Positions 42,821 through 51,571 of a stretch of 64,000 nucleotides of DNA are shown piece after piece. Under the pieces are notes generated by a model. That model searched no databases. It had not been told where the DNA came from and worked only from the letters and a program-made list of their open reading frames with translations. Where the stretch lies: the NCBI RefSeq assembly GCF_014205765.1, contig NZ_JACIIZ010000007.1, positions 1 to 64,000 on the forward strand, read 5' to 3'. The first letter of the stretch is position 1, and every line of letters starts with the position of its first letter. Source of the stretch: Nitrospirillum iridis. Lineage in GTDB: Bacteria; Pseudomonadota; Alphaproteobacteria; Azospirillales; Azospirillaceae. The position numbers and the translations under genes were made by a program.

Positions 42821-44062
42821 TCAGAAACTGGAAAATCCGCCGCCTGAGCTCTTGGGTGTCAGCGGGGCGGCACCGAAGCCGCCGGATGGCGGCTGCGCCT
42901 GGAAATCGTCCATGGCCGCCATGACATGGGCGATGAAGTCCCGTTCGGCGGCGGACAGGCGTGGGCTCCAGATATCGAAGATCATCACCACCCGTACCTG
43001 GTCGCTGTCGTTCCAGGCCTCATGCTCGATGGTGTCGTCGAAGGCCCACCCCACCCCGACCTGCCATTCCCGCGTCACGTTGCCCACGCGGAAACCACAG
43101 CCCGGCGGCACCACCAAGGGCAGGTGCACCACCAGCCGGGTGTTGGCCACACCCGTGTGCGGCGGAATGCGGGTGCGGGGTTTGAGGATGGAAAACATGG
43201 CGGCTGGCGACCGGCGTATCATGCGGGGCTGGGGCATCTGCTCCAGCACGGCCATGGTCTTGGGACACCGGTCGGCGTTGCCGGCCACGGGCAGGCCCTG
43301 CTGCAGCAGGTGGAAGGCGCTCCACCGCGGGGAGTGGTTCAGTTCCGCCCACTGGTCCAGCGGCAGCCCGTCGGCATAGTCGATGTAGGGGACGAAGGCG
43401 TCGGCCAGCGCCTCTTCCGCCAGCACCGCCGACAGTTCCCGCTGGATGTCGGCGGTGGCGGCCTCAAGCGTCGGCAACCAGGGGCATTCGTCGCGATCAT
43501 AGAACTCGATCGCCGGCAGGTCCGGGTAATGGTAGTGGGTCGGCTGCTGGGTATAGACCTTGCGCCGGCCCAGCATCTGGTCGGTGAAGAAGGCCATGCG
43601 CCGGGCGTCGGCGCTGGTGCCGCGGGCCGCCCCCTGATCGACCACGGGGCGCAGAAAATCGGCCATGTCCTGGATATGGGCGGCATGGGCCTTGCGCGCC
43701 TGATCCAACGCCCGCTGAGTCGGCGGATCCAGGTTCTGCTGCGTGTCGCCCATGGCGACGGCCAGGCCATAGGCCTCGCCCGCCTCGCGCTTGCGACCCA
43801 GGACCTGCAGCAGCGACGCCCGCATCAGCAGGCCCATGAACAACCGGGGTTCCATGGTCAGCGCATGCTCCACCGCCGCCAAGGCGTCGGCATGCCGTCC
43901 CATGGCGCGGCGTGCCGCCGCCAGGTTCAGCCACAGCGGCAGTTCCCGGGGCGCTTGGCGCAGCGCCTCCTCCAGGATGGCGTGCGCATCCGCGTAGTTA
44001 CCTGATTTCATTGCCGCCATCGCCGCCGCGTTGGACCGCTGGGCTTGGACATCAGGCTGCAT
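42821..44062 (-). CDS. TPR-containing aspartyl/asparaginyl beta-hydroxylase family protein
   Basis: The 413-residue protein has N-terminal TPR repeats (NAAAMAAMKSGNYADAHAIL, LWLNLAAARRAMGRHADALA, LFMGLLMRASLLQVLGRKRE; residues about 8-120). A C-terminal AspH-like Fe(II)/2-oxoglutarate oxygenase domain follows (about 185-370), with SAFHLLQQG, SILKPRTRIPPHTGVANTRL (first iron His) and GWAFDDTIEHEAWN (second His), then RVVMIFDIWSP. All expected metal ligands seem present. The TPRs suggest a protein substrate. It is divergent from TonB-dependent receptor 3 over a 411-base region, a pairing that may be functional. The target is unknown. Confidence 0.85.
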   Translation of the reverse strand: MQPDVQAQRSNAAAMAAMKSGNYADAHAILEEALRQAPRELPLWLNLAAARRAMGRHADALAAVEHALTMEPRLFMGLLMRASLLQVLGRKREAGEAYGLAVAMGDTQQNLDPPTQRALDQARKAHAAHIQDMADFLRPVVDQGAARGTSADARRMAFFTDQMLGRRKVYTQQPTHYHYPDLPAIEFYDRDECPWLPTLEAATADIQRELSAVLAEEALADAFVPYIDYADGLPLDQWAELNHSPRWSAFHLLQQGLPVAGNADRCPKTMAVLEQMPQPRMIRRSPAAMFSILKPRTRIPPHTGVANTRLVVHLPLVVPPGCGFRVGNVTREWQVGVGWAFDDTIEHEAWNDSDQVRVVMIFDIWSPRLSAAERDFIAHVMAAMDDFQAQPPSGGFGAAPLTPKSSGGGFSSF

Positions 44063-44473
44063 CGTTACTCCCCGCTGTAAGCGCCTTTACCCGGGCCATG
44101 GCAGCATAACTTTGACCGCAATGCTAGGGATGTGACCGCTAAGGCTCTGAAATACGCTTATTTGCCATATTGTTGTGCGAATTCTCCAAATGCCTTGCGC
44201 GAAACTGCATCTAAAAACGATGGCACGGATCAAATAAATCTATGCCAGTTACGAAGTAGTTACCAAAATCATGGTGCGTTATTAATATTAAGTGTCACTG
44301 AAACGTGACATTGACTCGGCATATGAGGAGCTCTTGTCGCCTTTAGTTGACGCTCGATTTTCACTCCTCAAAAACTCTGCTCCAAGCGATGCGGCGCCCG
44401 CGGGCTTTTTAACGCGGAATTGCCGACGTGACGGTCAAAACGCCGGTTCAGGCGGTTGGTTGGAGACAGGACA
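44063..44473. promoter_or_regulatory. AT-rich divergent region between hydroxylase and receptor 3
   Basis: No gene is visible. The stretch 44150-44300 is markedly AT-rich and holds a CRP/FNR-like inverted repeat at 44293-44310. GGAGACAGGACA precedes the GTG start of the receptor at 44474. Confidence 0.5.
44293..44310. promoter_or_regulatory. Inverted repeat TGTCAC-N6-GTGACA
   Basis: TGTCAC (44293-44298) and GTGACA (44305-44310) form a perfect 6-6-6 palindrome with TGAAAC as spacer. The geometry (half sites with N6) is that of CRP/FNR superfamily operators such as CRP (TGTGA-N6-TCACA) and CooA. It is upstream of receptor 3. Confidence 0.5.
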
Positions 44474-47422
44474 GTGAAGAAAATTACAAACCGGGGACGG
44501 TTACTCACGTCGACCATGCTGGTCGGTTCCATGGCGGCGGCGCTGATCGCCGGCTCAGCCGCGGCGGCGGATGATGACCTGCAGGAAATCGTCGTCACGG
44601 GCTCGCGCATCAAGCAGGCCGCGAACCTGACCAGCGACAGCCCGCTGACGACGGTCACGGAAAAGGAAATGAAGCTGCAGGGGACGACCAACGTCGAAAC
44701 CATGCTGAACCGCCTGCCGGGCGTCACCGCCGACCAGACGCAGGGTGTGTCCAATGGCGCCAGCGGCACCGCCACCATCAACCTGCGCAACCTGGGCGCC
44801 TCACGCACCCTGGTGCTGATCGATGGCCGGCGCATGGTCGGCGGTGACCCCAGCTATCCCTACACTGACGTGAATTTCATCCCGGCGGCGCTGGTTGACA
44901 GCATCGACGTGGTCACAGGTGGCGCCTCGGCGGTCTACGGCTCCGACGCCATCGCCGGCGTCGTGAACTTCAAGATGAAGCGCGACTTCGAGGGCGTGAA
45001 GGTCGACTACCAGCTGTCGGCCGCCCAGCACGACAACAACAACAAGGAAGCGCAGACCGCGCTGAAAAGCTTTGGCGTGTCGATCCCGGGCAGCCAGTTC
45101 GACGGCTTCGTCCGCGACAGCTCCTTCATCATCGGCGCCAACGCCCCGGACAACCGCGGCAACGTGACCGCCTACGCCACCTACCGCTGGACGGAACCGG
45201 TGAAGCAGTCCAGCCGCGACTGGTCCGCCTGCTCCATCTCCGTGTCGGGCGATGACAACGACACCCACGTCTGTCAGGGTTCCAGCAACAACATCTATGG
45301 CCGCTTCCGCACCAACGGGTCGGGCACCGGCTATTCGCTGAATCCGGACGGCTCGAGTTCCTTCGTCAAGTACAACAGCAGCCTCGCCTACAACTACGGC
45401 CCGTACAACTACCTGCAGCGCCAGGATGAGCGTTACACCGGCGGCGCCTTCGCCCACTATGAGATCAGCCCGGCGTTCGACGTCTACACCGACTTCATGT
45501 TCATGACCGACCACACCCGGGCCCAGATCGCCCCGTCGGCCATCTTCAATTCCGCCCTGTACAGCATCAACTGCGACAACCCGCTGATGTCGTCGTCGGA
45601 AGCGACGGCGCTGTGCGGCAGCAATGCCGGCAGCAGCAGCGCGAGCTGGACGGGAACCATCGGCCTGCGCTTCAGCGGCTCGGGCAAGGAACGCTACGAC
45701 GACATCCGCCACACCGACTATCGCTACGTCATCGGCACCAAGGGCGACCTGGGTGGCGGCTGGTCCTACGACATTTCGGCCCAGCACTCGGAAGCCATCT
45801 ACACCGAGCACTACGAGAATGACGTTTCCATCTCCAAAGTCCAGAAGGCGTTGGACGTCGTCAGCGTCAACGGCGTGGCCGAGTGCGCGTCTTACGTGAA
45901 TGGCACCGACACCAGCTGCGTACCGCTCAACATTTTCTCGCTGAACGGCATCAGCGACGCCGCCTGGAACTACATCAAGACGACGTCGTACAAGGAAGGC
46001 ACCGTCACCCAGGACGTGGTCAGCAGTTCCGTCACCGGTGACTTCGGCCAGTTCGGCGCGCAGAGCCCCCTGGCCAAGAACCCGGTGGCCATCGCCTTCG
46101 GCACCGAATACCGCAAGGAAGGCCTGAATCTGAAGGTGGACGAGGAAAACGCCTCGGGCGACCTGGCGGGTTCCGGCGGCGCCACCCAGAACTCCAGCGG
46201 TTCCTATGACGTGAAGGAGCTGTTCGGCGAACTGCGCATTCCGCTGGTGGAGGGCCGCGAGTGGGTCAAGGAACTGTCGCTGGATGCCGGCTACCGCTGG
46301 TCGGACTACAGCTCATCCGGCAAGGTCGACAGCTGGAAGACCAGCCTGACCTATGCGCCCGTGTCGGACTTCAGCTTCCGCGGCGGGTATAACCGCGCCG
46401 TCCGCGCCCCCAGCATCCTGGAGCTGTATTCCACCCAGACCGTGGGCCTGACCTCGGCCTCCGACCCCTGCGCCGGTTCCAGCCCCTCTGCCACCCTGGC
46501 CCAGTGCGCCCGCACCGGCGTGACGTCGGCCCAGTACGGCAGCATCGCCGAGTGCACGTCCTCGCAGTGCAACGTCCTGTCCGGCGGCAACACCGCGCTG
46601 AAGCCGGAAACGGCCGACACCTGGACCATCGGCACCGTCATCACCCCGACCTTCCTGCGCAACTTCTCGGCCACGATCGATTATTTCGACATCCGCGTGA
46701 CTGATCTGATCAGCACCCTGTCGGCCTCCTCGATCCTGAACCAGTGCATCAACACCGGCGACAGCTACTACTGCAGCCTGATCCATCGCGCCAGCAACGG
46801 CAGCTTGGCGTTGACCGGCGGTTACATCATCGACACCGAGATGAACACCGGCTACCTGAACGAGCAGGGCGTCGACTTCGGCATCAACTACCTGCTGGAT
46901 CTGGAAGACCTGAACGTCGAGAACAAGGGGTCGGTGCTGTTCAGCTTCAACGGCACCTGGCTGGCCAACTACCTGGTCCAGCCCCAGCCGGGCGAAAGCG
47001 CCTATAACTGCAAGGGCCTGTTCGGCGTGACCTGCGGCCAGCCCACCCCGATGTGGCGCCACAACTTCCGCGTCACCTGGCAGACGCCATGGAACGTGGA
47101 CCTGTCGGGCAACTGGCGGTACATCAGCGGCGTGAAGCTGGACCAGAACACCAGCAACGCCGTGCTGTCCGGTGATTACGACAAGGCTGACGGCCGCATC
47201 AATTCCTACAGCTACTTCGACATCGCCATGTCGGCCACCGTGTATGACCATTACACGGTCCGCTTCGGCGTCAACAACCTGTTCGACAAGGACCCGCCCA
47301 TCCTGGACAGCAACGTCTACGGCATCGCCGGCACGTCCGTCTATGGCAACGGCAACACCTTCGCGGGCGTCTACGACACCCTGGGTCGGACCTTCTTCCT
47401 GGGCGTGACCGCCGACTTCTGA
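44474..47422 (+). CDS. TonB-dependent receptor 3
   Basis: The 982-residue outer-membrane receptor starts at GTG with GGAG eight bases upstream. It has a signal peptide (STMLVGSMAAALIAGSAAAA), TonB box DDLQEIVVTGSRIK, plug with INLRNLGASRTLVLIDGRRM and VTGGASAVYGSDAIAGVVNF, a large barrel with about ten loop cysteines, and the terminal GVTADF. It is a close paralogue of receptor 2 (same plug motifs, similar PSATLAQCARTGVTSAQYG block near residue 670). It is divergent from the TPR/AspH gene. Substrate unknown; peptides or glycans are plausible for this subfamily. Confidence 0.9.
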   Translation: MKKITNRGRLLTSTMLVGSMAAALIAGSAAAADDDLQEIVVTGSRIKQAANLTSDSPLTTVTEKEMKLQGTTNVETMLNRLPGVTADQTQGVSNGASGTATINLRNLGASRTLVLIDGRRMVGGDPSYPYTDVNFIPAALVDSIDVVTGGASAVYGSDAIAGVVNFKMKRDFEGVKVDYQLSAAQHDNNNKEAQTALKSFGVSIPGSQFDGFVRDSSFIIGANAPDNRGNVTAYATYRWTEPVKQSSRDWSACSISVSGDDNDTHVCQGSSNNIYGRFRTNGSGTGYSLNPDGSSSFVKYNSSLAYNYGPYNYLQRQDERYTGGAFAHYEISPAFDVYTDFMFMTDHTRAQIAPSAIFNSALYSINCDNPLMSSSEATALCGSNAGSSSASWTGTIGLRFSGSGKERYDDIRHTDYRYVIGTKGDLGGGWSYDISAQHSEAIYTEHYENDVSISKVQKALDVVSVNGVAECASYVNGTDTSCVPLNIFSLNGISDAAWNYIKTTSYKEGTVTQDVVSSSVTGDFGQFGAQSPLAKNPVAIAFGTEYRKEGLNLKVDEENASGDLAGSGGATQNSSGSYDVKELFGELRIPLVEGREWVKELSLDAGYRWSDYSSSGKVDSWKTSLTYAPVSDFSFRGGYNRAVRAPSILELYSTQTVGLTSASDPCAGSSPSATLAQCARTGVTSAQYGSIAECTSSQCNVLSGGNTALKPETADTWTIGTVITPTFLRNFSATIDYFDIRVTDLISTLSASSILNQCINTGDSYYCSLIHRASNGSLALTGGYIIDTEMNTGYLNEQGVDFGINYLLDLEDLNVENKGSVLFSFNGTWLANYLVQPQPGESAYNCKGLFGVTCGQPTPMWRHNFRVTWQTPWNVDLSGNWRYISGVKLDQNTSNAVLSGDYDKADGRINSYSYFDIAMSATVYDHYTVRFGVNNLFDKDPPILDSNVYGIAGTSVYGNGNTFAGVYDTLGRTFFLGVTADF

Positions 47423-47448
47423 TCGGCGTTCATTCCGACGACCAGACG

Positions 47449-47480
47449 AACGGCGGATCTTCGGATCCGCCGTTTTTCTT
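47449..47480 (+). terminator. Rho-independent terminator with UUCG tetraloop
   Basis: AACGGCGGATC pairs perfectly with GATCCGCCGTT around the extra-stable TTCG loop, followed by TTTCTTTT. Confidence 0.92.
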
Positions 47481-47619
47481 TTGGTGCTAGGTGGTTAGCT
47501 GAAGGGACCGCATATCGACTATTTTCGATATACCGGTTTCACGCGGTTGGGGTTAGGCTCCACCCCGCGTCAGCCAAGGCCGGGGCACACCGGCCCCCGA
47601 TACGGGAGATATCCGCCCC

Positions 47620-48633
47620 ATGAGCACCCCCACCAACCACCAGATCCGCCTGGCGGCCCGGCCCGTCGGCCTGCCCAAGGATAGCGATTGGCAGCGCACG
47701 GAAGAACCGGCGCGCGCCCCGGCCGAAGGCGAGGTTTTGGTGCAGACCCTGTACCTGTCGCTGGATCCGGCCATGCGCGGCTGGATGAACGAGGGCAAGT
47801 CCTACATCCCGCCGGTGGGCCTGGGTGAGGTCATGCGCGCTGGCGGCATCGGCCGGGTGGTGGCGAGTGCCGCCGCCACCTTCAGCCCCGGCGATTATGT
47901 CAGCGGCGCGCTGGGCGTGCAGGAATACGCCACGCTGCCGACCAAGGCCCTGACCCGGATCGATCCCGCCTTATCGCCCCTGCCGGTGCATTTGAGCGCC
48001 TTGGGCATGCCGGGCATGACCGCCTATTTCGGCCTGCTGGACGTGGGCCAGCCCAAGCCCGGTGACACGGTGGTGGTATCGGCCGGGACCGGGGCCGTGG
48101 GCGCCGTGGTCGGCCAGATCGCCAAGATCAAGGGATGCCGCACGGTGGCCATCGCCGGCGGTCCGGACAAATGCCGCTACGCCGTGGAAACCTTGGGCTA
48201 TGACGCCGCCATCGACTACAAGTCCGGCGACATCCGCAAGGAATTGCGCGCCCACTGCCCCAATGGCGTGGACGTCTATTTCGACAATGTCGGCGGCGAC
48301 ATCCTGGAGGCGGTGCTGGCGCAACTGGCACGCAAGGCGCGCATCGTCGTTTGCGGCGCCATCTCGCAGTACAACAACACGACGGCGGTGAAGGGACCGG
48401 CGAACTACCTGGCCTTGCTGGTCAGCCGCGCCCGCATGGAGGGCATGGTGGTGTTCGATTACGCCGATCGCTATCCAGAAGCCGTGGCGGAGATCGCGGG
48501 CTGGATCAAGGAAGGCCGGCTGGTGTCCCGCGAGGACATCGTGGAAGGCGGAGTTGCGGCCTTCCCGGACACCCTGCTGAAGCTATTCAGTGGTGAGAAT
48601 TTCGGCAAACTGGCCCTGAAGGTGGCCAGCTGA
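47620..48633 (+). CDS. NADP-dependent medium-chain oxidoreductase (CurA/YncB-like)
   Basis: The 337-residue cytoplasmic enzyme belongs to the MDR/leukotriene B4 12-hydroxydehydrogenase group. It has LYLSLDPAMRGWMNEGKSYI near residue 48, GIGRVVASAAATFSPGDYVS, GMTAYFGLLDVGQPKPGDTV, the NADP-binding AGTGAVGAVVGQIAKIKGCR (about residue 155) and FDNVGGDILEAVL. No zinc-binding cysteines are present, as expected for the zinc-free branch. These enzymes reduce alpha,beta-unsaturated ketones or aldehydes such as curcumin or prostaglandin derivatives. GGGAGA precedes the ATG. The physiological substrate is unknown. Confidence 0.9.
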   Translation: MSTPTNHQIRLAARPVGLPKDSDWQRTEEPARAPAEGEVLVQTLYLSLDPAMRGWMNEGKSYIPPVGLGEVMRAGGIGRVVASAAATFSPGDYVSGALGVQEYATLPTKALTRIDPALSPLPVHLSALGMPGMTAYFGLLDVGQPKPGDTVVVSAGTGAVGAVVGQIAKIKGCRTVAIAGGPDKCRYAVETLGYDAAIDYKSGDIRKELRAHCPNGVDVYFDNVGGDILEAVLAQLARKARIVVCGAISQYNNTTAVKGPANYLALLVSRARMEGMVVFDYADRYPEAVAEIAGWIKEGRLVSREDIVEGGVAAFPDTLLKLFSGENFGKLALKVAS

Positions 48634-48674
48634 ACCAGGACGCCGGGTCCGATTCCATCCACGCCAAGACGCGC

Positions 48675-48698
48675 CCCGGCGGCCCAACCGCCGCCGGG
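48675..48698. terminator. Hairpin between convergent genes
   Basis: CCCGGCGG (48675-48682) pairs with CCGCCGGG (48691-48698). It lies between the stop codons of the oxidoreductase and the MarR-like gene, but lacks a T run on either side, so termination is uncertain. Confidence 0.4.
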
Positions 48699-48717
48699 AT
48701 CGCGACTTCGGTAAGGG

Positions 48718-49149
48718 TCAGGCCGAGGCCGAGGCCCAGGACGCACCACTGGCGGAACGCCCGGTGCTCGGCGCGTCGTCCCGATCATCGATCAGGGGCA
48801 CGGCCTGCACGGTGATCGTGTTCAGGGTACGGCACAGTGTGCGCCCCCGTTCTGTCAAGTGCAGGGTACGGACCCGGTTGTCATGATGCAGGGTGCGTGC
48901 CTCCACCAAATCCGAGGCACGATTGCCGAAGCCGGTGGAGAGACGAGCCACGATACGCGACACCGTATGAGGTTGCGCGCGCAGCAGCAGGCCCAATTCC
49001 CGCAGGCTGATGCCTTCGTTCTCGCAGATATAAAGGAAACCGCAGGCTTCCAGCAGCGAGAACTGCTCGTCGACCGCCCGCATCGCTTCCATGGCCGCCA
49101 GCGGCGCACTGCGCTGCCGGTGGCGGTTATCATCCAGATTAGCTGTCAT
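48718..49149 (-). CDS. MarR family winged-helix regulator
   Basis: The 143-residue protein carries a MarR-type winged helix: LLEACGFLYICENEGISLRE, LGLLLRAQPHTVSRIVARLS (recognition helix) and the wing with ARTLHHDNRVRTLHLTERGR, then LCRTLNTITVQAVPL. It starts at ATG 49149, which overlaps by 11 bases the stop of the upstream 73-codon gene, so the two are translationally coupled. The C-terminus is short for MarR and ends in a low-complexity Ser/Ala tail. It may control the oxidoreductase gene that converges on it or its own operon; neither is shown. Confidence 0.75.
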   Translation of the reverse strand: MTANLDDNRHRQRSAPLAAMEAMRAVDEQFSLLEACGFLYICENEGISLRELGLLLRAQPHTVSRIVARLSTGFGNRASDLVEARTLHHDNRVRTLHLTERGRTLCRTLNTITVQAVPLIDDRDDAPSTGRSASGASWASASA

Positions 49150-49360
49150 AGTGGTGCATGTTCCCCGTGTTGGAGGCCAGGCGCAGGGACGGCCGCACCT
49201 GGGAAGCCGCGCGCTGCTTCACCTGCGAAAAAGTGAGGTTGGCCTGAGGATAGGTGGCCATGATCGGTTCAAACAGGCGACGAATGGTCGCCTGGTGATC
49301 ACCGGCGCCGACAAAATCCTCAGCCTCTACTTCAATGACGATGACGCTCTTGATCTTCAT
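49139..49360 (-). CDS. Small protein coupled to the MarR regulator
   Basis: The 73-residue protein (MKIKSVIVIEVEAEDFVGAG, then DHQATIRRLFEPIMATYPQA) looks like one beta-alpha-beta unit with a strongly predicted first strand. The C-terminus SLRLASNTGNMHHYDS is polar. It has no signal peptide or metal motif. Its stop codon overlaps the start of the MarR gene by 11 bases, so both are made from one transcript. I do not recognise a family. It could be a co-factor or antagonist of the regulator, which is inference from coupling alone. An in-frame extension to 49477 is open but lacks a ribosome-binding site. Confidence 0.55.
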   Translation of the reverse strand: MKIKSVIVIEVEAEDFVGAGDHQATIRRLFEPIMATYPQANLTFSQVKQRAASQVRPSLRLASNTGNMHHYDS

Positions 49361-50236
49361 GTCTGCAAATCCACCTCTTTGGTGCGGCCATCTCCCGGTA
49401 GTGCCCCTTCCAGGAGGGCCAGCCGAACCGTCCGACAAAACGCCAGATTCCGCTGCCGCCTCCGCCGACCCAGACACCCATCCTTGCGATGGTTGCTAGA
49501 TCAACTTAGTCAGTTGCAAAAATGGCACTCACAATCGCTCGGACCCAACGCACCGATGCAATTTCGCAACTAACGCCGAACCTGTGTCGAAATTCACATC
49601 GACACCGGCACCACCCCTTGGCACTTCAGCCATCTCTTCCGCAGGGCGGCGGGAATTAGGTGCGCTTTTGTCGTTATACGGACGGCCGATAAAAAGCTGT
49701 CGCTTGCAGGAACGATTAGCGCGCCGATTTTGTGGCGCCTCTGAAAGCGCTTCCACGCCGGGCTGGGCCGGCGCCTGCTTAGCCCGTTGGAGCCCGCGTT
49801 TGGAGCAGGGTTAACCGGTAATGCCTCGCCGCCGCCTGACAAGGCCACGGACGGGCCGCTTTTTTGATTGGAACCGCCATGGTGGCGGCATCCGGCGCTG
49901 GACATTAGCCGCTGATGGTGTCCCTGGTTGCGGCGGGTCCACGAGGGCCAGGGGGGCCGTGAGCAAGGCAGCCATGCACGGGAACCACGCCCGGCAGTGA
50001 CGGAAGGGTGGGCGGCACCGGAGAACGCCCGCCTGGCGTTATGGCTCCCCGGCACCCTCTCAAGCATAGGCGAATGATCGAATGGCAATGGAGGTATCAC
50101 ACTTGGATAAGCCAAAGGGAACGGCGGCCCTCGGGAGGGGAGACCGCCGTCCCGCGTAAAAAAAGATTGAGGCGCCGGCCAGCCTTTCCCATGCTGGAAC
50201 TGGATGGCGCGCTCACAAGGGATAGGCGAGGAAACC
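49361..50236. other. Longest gene-poor stretch of the window
   Basis: No convincing gene is present. The left part should hold the promoter of the 73-aa/MarR operon: an inverted repeat CAACT-tagtc-AGTTG at 49502-49516 is a possible MarR-type operator. A long stem (GGGAACGGCGG at 50117-50127 with CCGCCGTCCC at 50144-50153, followed by AAAAAAA) is near the right end. A 214-codon minus-strand frame (49594-50238) has a Pro/Arg/Ser-rich composition typical of a GC artefact. A small RNA or decayed gene could lie here. Confidence 0.4.
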
Positions 50237-50749
50237 ATGCAGCCTTTTATTCCTTATATTTTCATGGCGCTGGCCCTGATGCTGATGGCCCGCCGCACAC
50301 GCGTGTGGCGCCGGGTGCGTCCCCCCCTCCTGGCCTTGGTGCCGGCTGTCATTCTGGCCTTGGCCGCTTTCTATGCCTGGGGCGCGCAACGTCTGGGGCC
50401 GCACATCACCCCCCGGGGCTGGCTGGCCATCGCCGGCGGCCTGGCAGCCGGCGCCGTCTGCGGTGCCGCCATTGGGCGCCTGGTCCACCTGGCCCACGAC
50501 CCCGTCACCGGCCATGTCACCATGCGCATGTCCATCGCGGGTGCCATCCTTTTGCTGATATTGCTCGTCATCCGCCAGGGTGTGCGACAGTTGGGCCTGG
50601 ACCCAGGCGCCGCCGGACCGGCCGCGGCCTTCAGCCCGCTGTCGGACGTGCTGCTGGCCGTTGCGGTGGGCACCGTGTTAAGCCGCCAATTCGTGCTGTG
50701 GCGACGCTGGCGCGACATCGCCACAGCCACCGCCCAGGCCCCCGCATGA
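50237..50749 (+). CDS. CcdC-like (DUF1453) membrane protein
   Basis: The 170-residue protein has about five membrane helices (FIPYIFMALALMLMARRTRV, LLALVPAVILALAAFYAWGA, GWLAIAGGLAAGAVCGAAIG, IAGAILLLILLVIRQG, LLAVAVGTVLSRQFVLWRRW). The order RRTRVWRRVRPP ... GLAAGAVCGAAIGRLVHL matches the CcdC/DUF1453 family. Bacillus CcdC was linked to cytochrome c maturation, but proteobacterial members are uncharacterised. GAGGAAACC precedes the ATG at 50237, which decides this start over a longer frame. It is followed by a metallo-hydrolase gene 81 bases on. Confidence 0.7.
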   Translation: MQPFIPYIFMALALMLMARRTRVWRRVRPPLLALVPAVILALAAFYAWGAQRLGPHITPRGWLAIAGGLAAGAVCGAAIGRLVHLAHDPVTGHVTMRMSIAGAILLLILLVIRQGVRQLGLDPGAAGPAAAFSPLSDVLLAVAVGTVLSRQFVLWRRWRDIATATAQAPA

Positions 50750-50830
50750 CCCCCTAAGCCTGGACCTGGAGCCCCCGGTCAGGGTATGACCGGGTATCAC
50801 CCGCCAGCCCTGTCAGCGCCGAGGCCCCCC

Positions 50831-51547
50831 ATGCCGGACCGTACCATTCCCCCCGGGCAGGATGCCGCCGGTACAACCGCGCCCGGCGCGCCGCCGCTGA
50901 AGGTCGCCATTCTGCCGGTGACCCCCTTTCAACAGAACTGTTCCATCCTGTGGTGCACGACCACCCGACGTGCGGCAGTGGTCGACCCCGGCGACGGGGT
51001 CACCCAAATCCAGGAATTCCTGGCGCGCCAGGGCCTGACGCTGGAGCGCATCCTGGTCACCCACGGCCATGTCGACCACGCCGCCGCGGTGGCCGACCTG
51101 ATGGCCCAGACCGGGGTGCCGGTGGATGGCCCCCAGCGGGAGGACAAGTTCTGGATCGACCGTCTGCCCGAGGACGGCGCCAAATATGGCATGCTGTACG
51201 CCAAACCCTTCACCCCCACCCGCTGGCTGGATGACGGCGACACGGTGAGCGTCGGCAACCTGACGCTGGACGTGCTGCACTGTCCCGGCCATACCCCCGG
51301 CCATGTCGTCTTCTTCCATGCGGCGTCGCGCTTGGCCATTGTCGGCGACGTCATTTTCCAAGGGTCCATCGGACGCACCGATTTCCCCCGGGGCGACCAT
51401 GGCGCCCTGATCCGCTCCATCCGCGAGAAGCTGTTCCCCTTGGGTGATGACGTCACCTTCCTGCCGGGACATGGCGAGCCGTCGACTTTCGGCCAGGAGC
51501 GGCTGAGCAACCCCTTCGTCTCCGACCGCGCCGTGGCGCGCGGCTAA
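50831..51547 (+). CDS. Metallo-beta-lactamase fold hydrolase (glyoxalase II-like, YcbL type)
   Basis: The 238-residue enzyme has the full dinuclear metal site: THGHVDHAAA (H-x-H-x-D-H, residues about 92-101), CPGHTPGHVVFF (third His), IVGDVIFQGSIGRTDFPRGD (bridging Asp) and FLPGHGEPSTFGQE (last His). The QQNCSILWCTTTRRAAVVDP start and the length match YcbL-type glyoxalase II or persulfide-related hydrolases. GAGG lies six bases before ATG 50831; ATG 50786 is possible. The substrate is likely a thioester such as S-lactoylglutathione, but is not proved. Confidence 0.9.
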   Translation: MPDRTIPPGQDAAGTTAPGAPPLKVAILPVTPFQQNCSILWCTTTRRAAVVDPGDGVTQIQEFLARQGLTLERILVTHGHVDHAAAVADLMAQTGVPVDGPQREDKFWIDRLPEDGAKYGMLYAKPFTPTRWLDDGDTVSVGNLTLDVLHCPGHTPGHVVFFHAASRLAIVGDVIFQGSIGRTDFPRGDHGALIRSIREKLFPLGDDVTFLPGHGEPSTFGQERLSNPFVSDRAVARG

Positions 51548-51571
51548 GCGGCCGCCGGCGGAGCCGCGCCC

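Noticed and set aside
49594-50238. 214-codon minus-strand frame in the gene-poor region
   Set aside because: Pro/Ser/Arg-rich translation, no Shine-Dalgarno and no recognisable motif; it overlaps the SD of the CcdC-like gene on the other strand.
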